Shown here one piece after another: positions 14,159-19,072 of a stretch of DNA of 19,072 nucleotides. The stretch is from positions 3,067-22,138 of the forward strand of contig JAOZSN010000034.1 of NCBI GenBank assembly GCA_029939635.1. Reading direction: 5' to 3'. The notes beneath the pieces are model-generated. The model made no database searches, was not told the origin of the DNA, and was given only the letters and a program-made list of their open reading frames with translations. The stretch is from Deltaproteobacteria bacterium. GTDB taxonomy: Bacteria; Desulfobacterota; Desulfobulbia; Desulfobulbales; SURF-16. The position numbers and the translations under genes are program-made. Every line of letters begins with the position of its first letter. Within the stretch, counting starts at the first letter, position 1.

Positions 14159-14815
14159 ATGTCAACCATATATCAGGCCGTCATCTTTGACCTTGACGGC
14201 ACCTTGCTCAACACCCTCACAGACCTGACAAACTCTGCCAACCATATCCTCAACTCCCTTGATCTCCCTACCCATCCACAAGAGGCGTATCGCTATTTTG
14301 TCGGCAACGGCATAGAAAAACTTGTCGAACGAATGCTCCCTGCTGGGCAAGAAAAATACCACGAAGAGGCCCTGCACCTCTTACGCAGCTACTATAGCGA
14401 GCACTGGGCAGACACCTCGGCCCCCTATGATGGCATCCCTCAACTCCTTGACAGCCTTTCCAGCAAACATATCCCCTTTGCTGTCCTTTCCAACAAACCA
14501 GAAGGATTGACCAAGGCTAATGTTCACCATTTCCTGAAAAAATGGCAGTTCAGTGATGTGGCTGGAGCAACAGCAGAATTTCTTCACAAACCTGACAAAG
14601 GCCGCGCTCTAGTCATGGCACAAAAATTAAATGTACGGCCCAAAAATATTCTTTTCGTTGGAGATTCGAGCATTGACATGCAGACAGCTAATAATGCCGG
14701 CATGGTGGCGATTGGGGCAACGTGGGGATTCCGTACGGCTGAGGAGTTACAAGAGAATGGCGCCCATGCCCTCATCTCCCATCCGTTGGAATTATTAGAG
14801 AACTTTAAGCGATAA
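14159..14815 (+). CDS. HAD-family phosphatase, phosphoglycolate phosphatase-like
   Basis: This 218-residue cytosolic hydrolase has all four HAD motifs. FDLDGTL (10-16) holds the nucleophile Asp11 and acid/base Asp13, VLSNKPEG (109-116) holds Ser111, HKPDKG (143-148) holds the conserved Lys, and FVGDSSIDM (166-174) holds the metal-binding acid residues. An alpha-helical cap lies between motifs I and II, at about 18-85, the arrangement of the Gph/PgmB group. The length and the FVGD-x3-D signature suit phosphoglycolate phosphatase, which clears 2-phosphoglycolate. Related enzymes act on other sugar phosphates or pyrophosphate, so the substrate is inferred only. It starts 5 bases after the response regulator stop, with a weak GAG-type ribosome site, and converges with nadK. 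Confidence 0.88.
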   Translation: MSTIYQAVIFDLDGTLLNTLTDLTNSANHILNSLDLPTHPQEAYRYFVGNGIEKLVERMLPAGQEKYHEEALHLLRSYYSEHWADTSAPYDGIPQLLDSLSSKHIPFAVLSNKPEGLTKANVHHFLKKWQFSDVAGATAEFLHKPDKGRALVMAQKLNVRPKNILFVGDSSIDMQTANNAGMVAIGATWGFRTAEELQENGAHALISHPLELLENFKR

Positions 14816-14876
14816 GAGAAAGAATGGAGGAAAACAGCCAGTAGACCCAAAAAAAGCAACCATACCGTCTCCTAAT

Positions 14877-15710
14877 CTACGATAAATCCCCCTCCACAGT
14901 ACCGCCCCAGTTGAGCTTATTGCGCAGAATATCAAAATAATCTTCCGAGGGAGAACAGATGAGTTGCAGTGACCTCTCACTCACCACCACCTCTAGTCGA
15001 TCATCCTCACGCATGTCCCAGGCTGGCTGCCCATCAATTATAACCTTCACATCTGAAGCCTGACCAGTAAGCCGAGTAGTAAGACAGACTTTGGCTGGCA
15101 GCAGCACAGGCCTACTCTCCAGCATAAATGGGCAGATAGGGGTCACCAACATGGCCTCCACCCCAGGCTGGACAATAGGACCACCAGCGGAAAGATTATA
15201 GGCCGTGGAGCCGGTTGGCGTAGAAAAGATAAGACCATCAGCCTTATAGGAAGCGACAAAATGCTGATCGGCCCATGTACAGAGCCGCACCAAACGATCA
15301 ACGGTGCCTTTGGAAATCACCACATCATTGAGAACATATCGATACGGAGTTTTGCCAGAAGGACTGACAAGGCGAGTCTCAAACATCATTCGCTTTTCAA
15401 TAATGGCATGCCCGGCCAGAATCTCATCCAGAGCAGAGAGACGATCCTTTACTGCGACCTCAGTTAGAAAACCAAGGGTACCAAGGTTTACCCCCACCAC
15501 AGGAATACCAAAGCAACAGGCCTTTGCAGCAATATTGAGCAAAGTACCATCACCACCAAGAATGATGAGCAGATCCATTTCTGCCACTACCTCATTCAGA
15601 CTGACGGTGATGCCACGGGGCACATAACGCTCCTCTAACTCCTGAGCAATCTCATGGGCCTCAACCGAGTTTTCTTTAATAATAATACCGATATGGGAAA
15701 TCTTTTTCAT
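14877..15710 (-). CDS. nadK: NAD kinase
   Basis: This enzyme phosphorylates NAD to NADP in the cytoplasm. At 277 residues it is standard for bacterial NadK. GGDGT (52-56) is the phosphate-binding signature with the catalytic Asp. NLGTLGFLTE (75-84), LNDVVI (127-132) and the glycine/serine-rich stretch at 159-178 (GLIFSTPTGSTAYNLSAGGP) bind NAD and complete the family pattern. The C-terminal IDGQPAW (244-250) is the usual conserved turn. The gene starts 11 bases after the proC stop and is surely co-transcribed with it. The ribosome site is weak (GGAAAA inside the end of proC), consistent with coupled translation. NADPH from this kinase's product is a substrate of the proC enzyme. No terminator was found before the converging phosphatase gene. 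Confidence 0.96.
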   Translation of the reverse strand: MKKISHIGIIIKENSVEAHEIAQELEERYVPRGITVSLNEVVAEMDLLIILGGDGTLLNIAAKACCFGIPVVGVNLGTLGFLTEVAVKDRLSALDEILAGHAIIEKRMMFETRLVSPSGKTPYRYVLNDVVISKGTVDRLVRLCTWADQHFVASYKADGLIFSTPTGSTAYNLSAGGPIVQPGVEAMLVTPICPFMLESRPVLLPAKVCLTTRLTGQASDVKVIIDGQPAWDMREDDRLEVVVSERSLQLICSPSEDYFDILRNKLNWGGTVEGDLS

Positions 15711-15721
15711 GACAGGTCTAC

Positions 15722-16531
15722 TTATTTTCCCAGCTCTCGAGAGCGGTTTGTGGCAGCCTCAATGGCATTCATAATGCCAGCGCGAAAACCAGCCTTTTCA
15801 AGCTCATGGAGACCAGCAATGGTGGTACCACCAGGAGAAGTAACCATAGCCTTAAGCTGGGCAGGATGATCGGCACGTGACATGGCCAACTGCATGGAAC
15901 CGAGGATTGTCTGCTGGGCCAACTTCTCTGCCTCAACCCGAGGCAAACCAACCTTGAGGCCACCATCTATCATGGCCTCAAGAAAAGAAAAGACATAGGC
16001 CGGCCCACTACCGCTCAAACCAGTAACTGCATCAAGGGCTGACTCAGGCATAACCAAAGCCACACCAATGGCGTTAAAAATGGTGGTGGCCACTGCCATA
16101 TCAGCTTCGCTAACATTTTCACCACCACTCAAGGCTGACGCACCAGCCAATACCAAAGCCGGGGTATTGGGCATAACCCGAATAACCCGGCAATCATCAC
16201 CCAATTTCCCCTCAATAGAAGAGAGAGGGACACCCGCAGCAATGGAGATAATAAGATTCTTGTTACTGAGTGTATCCTGGCAATCACTGAGGACAACATC
16301 CATTACCTGAGGCTTAACCGCCAAAACAATGATCTCACAGGCCATTACCGAACCATAGTCGGCCGACACATTAATCTGGTATGTGTCCCGCAACACCTGA
16401 CGCCGGGCCTCTACTGGATCCACCACATAAATTTGCGCAGCCGTTACCAGTTCCCCTTGCAGAATCCCCTTGATCAAGGCCTCTGCCATCATACCGCCAC
16501 CCAAAAAACCAATCTTTTCTGTCAGACTCAT
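15722..16531 (-). CDS. proC: pyrroline-5-carboxylate reductase
   Basis: This enzyme catalyses the last step of proline synthesis, reducing 1-pyrroline-5-carboxylate with NADPH. At 269 residues it is the usual size. The N-terminal Rossmann fold has IGFLGGGMMAEALIKG (7-22) as the dinucleotide motif. AVKPQ marks the end of the cofactor domain, and RVMPNTPALV follows. The C-terminal dimer domain carries GLSGSGPAYVFSFLEA and the family signature MVTSPGGTTIAGLHELE, with the C-terminal helix of the usual length. GGAAG lies 8 bases before the ATG at 16529-16531. A weak promoter candidate sits about 80 bases upstream. It is the first gene of the proC-nadK pair. Confidence 0.96.
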   Translation of the reverse strand: MSLTEKIGFLGGGMMAEALIKGILQGELVTAAQIYVVDPVEARRQVLRDTYQINVSADYGSVMACEIIVLAVKPQVMDVVLSDCQDTLSNKNLIISIAAGVPLSSIEGKLGDDCRVIRVMPNTPALVLAGASALSGGENVSEADMAVATTIFNAIGVALVMPESALDAVTGLSGSGPAYVFSFLEAMIDGGLKVGLPRVEAEKLAQQTILGSMQLAMSRADHPAQLKAMVTSPGGTTIAGLHELEKAGFRAGIMNAIEAATNRSRELGK

Positions 16532-16610
16532 CGTATCTCTTCCAAACGTGATTATATTTCCCCACCCCTACACACGTACACGAGCAATGGGAGCTTTTAA
16601 TGTGGATGAC

Positions 16611-16638
16611 AGACTAGCCTAATTACTTGGAGAGTCAA
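16611..16638 (-). promoter_or_regulatory. weak candidate promoter for proC-nadK
   Basis: On the minus strand TTGACT (16638-16633) matches the -35 consensus at 5 of 6 positions. After a 16-base spacer comes TAGTCT (16616-16611), a poor -10. It is correctly placed and oriented for proC, just beyond the terminator of the AP2-like gene. Confidence 0.25.
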
Positions 16639-16660
16639 GACTTTCCCCCAGAAGCAGGAC

Positions 16661-16691
16661 AAAAAAAGGCCGACTCAAATGAGTCGGCCTT
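16661..16691 (-). terminator. rho-independent terminator after the AP2-like gene
   Basis: AAGGCCGACTC (16666-16676) and GAGTCGGCCTT (16681-16691) form a perfect 11-base stem with a 4-base loop. On the minus strand it is followed by a run of seven T residues (16667-16661), two of which are also in the stem. It lies about 37 bases past the stop of the AP2-like gene. Confidence 0.92.
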
Positions 16692-16728
16692 AGCAATCTA
16701 CACTGTAACTACTTACTACGAGATTGTC

Positions 16729-17166
16729 TTAGCTTTGCAGACGCTCAGACTCTTTTTGCTGGCGAATATCACAGGCGCGCTTGAAGGCGGCCTCTTTACC
16801 ATGCTTACGAATGGAAACAGAAGTTTTGCCCTGCTTACCAACAGCATTTACCCAAGAAACCTCATAACGATTTAACTGGTCATTAAGACGAACACCAACA
16901 ACGCCGGTGGTGGTATTGCTCACGGTGACGATATGCTTATCAGTGCGAACCTTACCGAGACGTTTTTCAGTTTGATCACGCCATGCGACAGCAGCAAGAA
17001 GACTGGAATAACGACCGCCACACTTACCATCGGAGAAAAACTTTGAGTGGGTTTTGCCAAAATAACGAACTCGCACATACCAACCGTGGGTTCTTTTCTC
17101 TTCCTGATCAATCCTGGCAATATCCTTATGCTTCTCCAAAACCTGCTCGCCTTTTTTAACAGCCAT
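16729..17166 (-). CDS. small stand-alone AP2-like DNA-binding protein
   Basis: This basic protein has 145 residues from the ATG at 17164-17166. A GTG at 17175 would add three residues, but AGGTG lies 6 bases before the ATG and favours it. The C-terminal half, about 85-138, resembles an AP2 domain: GVVGVRLNDQLNRYEVSWV, a turn, KTSVSIRKHGKEAAFKRACDIR. This is the three-strand sheet plus helix in which 'eeAA..A' opens the helix. The middle, about 28-70 (GWYVRVRYFGKTHSKFF, then SSLLAAVAWRDQ), looks like a second, diverged copy. In bacteria AP2 domains usually occur in homing HNH endonucleases; no nuclease motif is present here. A role as a transcription factor or nucleoid protein is inferred. It is monocistronic with its own terminator, and its leader has a hairpin just upstream of the ribosome site. 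Confidence 0.72.
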   Translation of the reverse strand: MAVKKGEQVLEKHKDIARIDQEEKRTHGWYVRVRYFGKTHSKFFSDGKCGGRYSSLLAAVAWRDQTEKRLGKVRTDKHIVTVSNTTTGVVGVRLNDQLNRYEVSWVNAVGKQGKTSVSIRKHGKEAAFKRACDIRQQKESERLQS

Positions 17167-17188
17167 CACGTTCACCTAATTTTTTTTT

Positions 17189-17210
17189 GCCTCTTATCAT
17201 AGCGAGAGGC
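17189..17210 (-). promoter_or_regulatory. hairpin in the leader of the AP2-like gene
   Basis: GCCTCT (17189-17194) and AGAGGC (17205-17210) form a 6-base stem with a 10-base loop. On the minus strand it precedes a run of nine A residues and the AGGTG ribosome site. It may influence translation or mRNA stability. On the plus strand it is followed by only four T residues, with no gene to terminate. Confidence 0.3.
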
Positions 17211-17283
17211 TTTTCCAAAAGAAAACTTCTATTGCCTACCAGACAACATTAGCACTATTAAACTCATAAACATTTATTTAAAT

Positions 17284-17503
17284 CTAAACAAAAATTTAAT
17301 AAACGCTTAGAATAAAAGTACAGCACCTAACATACACTGTCAACGCAAAAAGGTGATTTCAGGGCAATTTTCTCATCTTTAGCCACCAGAAAAACAGCTA
17401 ACATACTGAATATAAAGAATTATCAAACTAAGAATAACTATCTAGACATTTTACCTAGACACCTAAACATCAAACTGAAAAAAATTGATAGCCAACTAAA
17501 CAT
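17284..17503 (+). repeat. dispersed CTA(A/G)ACA and CTAACATAC words
   Basis: CTAAACA occurs at 17284, CTAACATAC at 17327 and 17398, CTAGACA at 17442 and 17455, and CTAAACAT at 17463 and 17496. All are on the plus strand. They may be binding sites for a regulator, possibly the adjacent AP2-like protein. AT-rich composition could produce some by chance. Confidence 0.35.
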
Positions 17504-17608
17504 CTCTATGGTTATTTAACCGCATTATTTAGTTATCATATAAACCACTCATAGTGGAGACTCCCTGCACTTTTTATTGCTTTCTTCCCCTAACATCTGG
17601 CACTAATT

Positions 17609-18394
17609 ATGACACAATCCGCTAACTCCTTTCTTGAACTCATAGATATCATCAAAAAATTACGGGCACCCAATGGCTGCCCATGGGATAAAAAACAAAC
17701 TGCCAAGAGCCTAAAACCTTACCTTTTGGAAGAGACCCATGAACTGGTAGAGGCCATTGATTTAGAGGATGTTGATAATGTCAGGGAGGAATTAGGGGAT
17801 CTCTATTTCCAGATCAGCTTTCTTGCCCTGCTTTATGAGGAGAAAGGACTGTTCTCCATACAAGATACACTTAACGGTATTGTTGAAAAAATGACACGTC
17901 GCCATCCCCATGTCTTTACTGATGAGGAGTTTGGCTCTGAAGAAGAAATTCGCCAGAACTGGCAAAAGATTAAGGCCCAGGAGAAAAAAGAAAAAGCGAG
18001 CAACTACTCGGTGGATGTGCCAAAATCACTGCCAGCCCTGAACCGAGCCCAACGGGTCTCGGCGCGAGTGGCAGCCCACGGCTTTGAATGGCCAGACGAT
18101 GCCTCCTTGCATGCTAAATTCAAAGAGGAAAGTGACGAGTTACAGGAAGCCCTAGAAAAGGGCAACAAGGATGCAATCAGTGAGGAGATCGGTGATGTGC
18201 TATTCATGCTCGTTAACATCTGCCGCCGCCATGATTTCTATGGTGAAGACATCATGCACCAGGCCACGGATAAATTCATCCAACGCTATCAGACCATGGC
18301 TGAGCTCATCAAAGACGATGACAAGGCACTTGCCAAACTCGACAGCAAGGCACATCTGCATTACTGGCAAGAGGCCAAGGCCTTACTCAAATGA
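17609..18394 (+). CDS. mazG: nucleoside triphosphate pyrophosphohydrolase MazG
   Basis: This cytosolic enzyme hydrolyses NTPs to NMP and pyrophosphate, cleaning nucleotide pools and possibly lowering stress signals. At 261 residues it has the tandem two-domain form of E. coli MazG. The first MazG repeat shows LRAPNGCPWDKKQT (18-31), EETHELVEAI (41-50) and EELGDLYFQ (60-68), which contain the metal-binding Glu/Asp residues. The second has AAHGFEWPD (155-163), KEESDELQEAL (172-182) and EEIGDVLFMLVN (192-203). Both metal-binding sets are intact. The product pyrophosphate would be a substrate of the nearby pyrophosphatase, though the genes are not linked in one operon. The ATG has no strong ribosome site. 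A hairpin without a T run (18419-18438) follows the stop. Confidence 0.96.
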   Translation: MTQSANSFLELIDIIKKLRAPNGCPWDKKQTAKSLKPYLLEETHELVEAIDLEDVDNVREELGDLYFQISFLALLYEEKGLFSIQDTLNGIVEKMTRRHPHVFTDEEFGSEEEIRQNWQKIKAQEKKEKASNYSVDVPKSLPALNRAQRVSARVAAHGFEWPDDASLHAKFKEESDELQEALEKGNKDAISEEIGDVLFMLVNICRRHDFYGEDIMHQATDKFIQRYQTMAELIKDDDKALAKLDSKAHLHYWQEAKALLK

Positions 18395-19072
18395 TCCCCC
18401 ACACCCCACCTGACCAACGATAGGCGAGTGCGCCTGTCCATCATTCGCACAGCCATTGCTTGCAGGGAATTGGGTGTTCCATTTCTTCACCTGATCAACC
18501 ACACACCTTTTATAAAGAATTGAGAAGTGCGTCCAAGCAACACAGCGTTAAAGACAGTGAGGCGCGAGACGTCACTCTGCTGTGTCAACCAAATAGCCCA
18601 TCTATACAAGGAGTTACATTCATAGAAATTTCATATTTGCAATATTGTCGTCACCATGGGAAGGATGCAAAGCTCAATTTCACTTTGAAATATCAGCATC
18701 CATAGATGTCAAATATCACTCACAGGAGCCCCAATATCCATCATTGGACATTTCTGCTGACCTCAATATTCAAAAACAGAAAATTCAGCTCGTTTCCTAA
18801 TACAGAGAAGGAAACTCAAAAGACTAAAAACAGTGCAACCGTTTGCCCCAGGATAAACATCTTTTAAAAAAAACCTTAACAATATCAACGCAGCAAAGCC
18901 CTGCAAACCCAAGGGATGGTGCAAGTTTTGTTGCATGCTCAATTTGTTGTCCAGGAAAGTAAGCCACAGTTAACTTTACGCCATAATTTATTCTGTCTCA
19001 TTTCAACACCATGTTATTATTCAGCAAAACCATCCGGCCGTTCCTCCTGAAATAAAAAAAGTTATAGTTGCC
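18395..19072. other. 678-base stretch without a supported gene
   Basis: Stops interrupt all frames at short intervals and I recognise no protein, tRNA or riboswitch. It holds a hairpin GATAGGCG-AGTG-CGCCTGTC (18419-18438, one G-U pair), possibly the end of the mazG transcript. A small hairpin TGCAA-GTTTTG-TTGCA lies near 18921-18936. At the right edge there is an AGGAGG on the minus strand (19048-19043), 9 bases before an ATG that opens only 11 codons. The minus frame through this ATG is also open to the window edge, so it could be the tail of a gene outside. The stretch could be decayed coding sequence. Confidence 0.4.

Larger units (their letters stand above)
17176..17608. other. AT-rich divergent intergenic region between the AP2-like gene and mazG
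   Basis: These 433 bases contain no supported gene. They hold a hairpin next to the AP2-like ribosome site (17189-17210), seven same-strand copies of CTA(A/G)ACA- or CTAACATAC-type words (17284-17503), and a short palindrome GGTTA-TT-TAACC (17510-17521). A weak mazG promoter candidate is present (TTTAAC 17515-17520, 18-base spacer, TATAAA 17539-17544). A hairpin CCACT-CAT-AGTGG lies at 17545-17557. Confidence 0.55.

Noticed and set aside
14816..14876. possible terminator between the convergent phosphatase and nadK genes
   Set aside because: A seven-base A/T run is present, but I find no inverted repeat beside it.
18460..18705. 81-codon open frame after mazG
   Set aside because: It starts at a TTG without a ribosome site, is short and has no recognisable motif.
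18826..18960. riboswitch-like words (GCAAAGCC, GCAAACC) reminiscent of a cyclic di-GMP aptamer
   Set aside because: The words are in the wrong order and spacing, no paired stems can be drawn, and no gene follows in the window.
18998..19033. 11-codon minus-strand ORF with AGGAGG 9 bases upstream
   Set aside because: It is too short to support as a gene. The same frame is open to the window edge, so it may instead be the tail of an outside gene.

Overview
The window looks like an ordinary chromosomal segment from a free-living Gram-negative bacterium. Its moderate, AT-leaning composition and its gene content suggest an anaerobic deltaproteobacterium, plausibly a Desulfobulbales / Desulfotalea-type sulfate reducer. 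That content includes a class II (DHH-type) pyrophosphatase, a DUF4388 protein with a Cys-rich N-terminal part, stand-alone AP2-like and GGDEF proteins, and a MotA/MotB pair. The assignment is an inference from gene style, not a search result. No rRNA, tRNA, CRISPR array, insertion sequence or prophage was recognised.

Layout. 1-1335 (minus): a MotB-like stator gene followed by the start of a MotA-like gene that runs off the left edge. 1458-2021 (minus): an isochorismatase-family hydrolase. 2168-5405 (plus): a tight run of asnS, a tRNA-dihydrouridine synthase and a signal-peptide-bearing TraB/GumN protein, closed by a clear terminator. 5471-8578 (minus): a 1035-residue membrane protein with an N-terminal region resembling a ubiquitin-conjugating (E2/UBC) fold, an acidic repeat tract, one membrane span and a TPR-like periplasmic part. 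8926-9555 (plus): a divergently oriented DUF4388 protein. 9622-10794 (minus): a 3-phosphoglycerate dehydrogenase. 11007-12029 (minus): a GGDEF diguanylate cyclase. 12450-13379 (minus): manganese-dependent pyrophosphatase. 13641-14815 (plus): a single-domain response regulator and an HAD phosphatase, 5 bases apart. 14877-16531 (minus): proC and nadK as an operon. 16729-17166 (minus): a small AP2-like DNA-binding protein. 17609-18394 (plus): mazG. 18395-19072: no gene that can be supported.

How the genes relate. Most are housekeeping: translation and tRNA modification (asnS, dus), serine and proline synthesis (serA, proC), NADP supply (nadK), pyrophosphate and nucleotide cleaning (ppaC, mazG), and phosphoglycolate-type phosphatase. 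The signalling layer (GGDEF, response regulator, DUF4388 protein) and the motility stator genes are scattered between them. Clear rho-independent terminators follow the TraB/GumN, GGDEF, pyrophosphatase and AP2-like genes.

The most unusual item is the 5471-8578 gene. It combines a catalytically dead-looking E2-like domain, five copies of a PEIEFQS-type motif in an acidic linker, and a membrane-anchored TPR-like domain. The stand-alone AP2-like protein, beside an intergenic region with recurrent CTA(A/G)ACA words, is the second point of interest.
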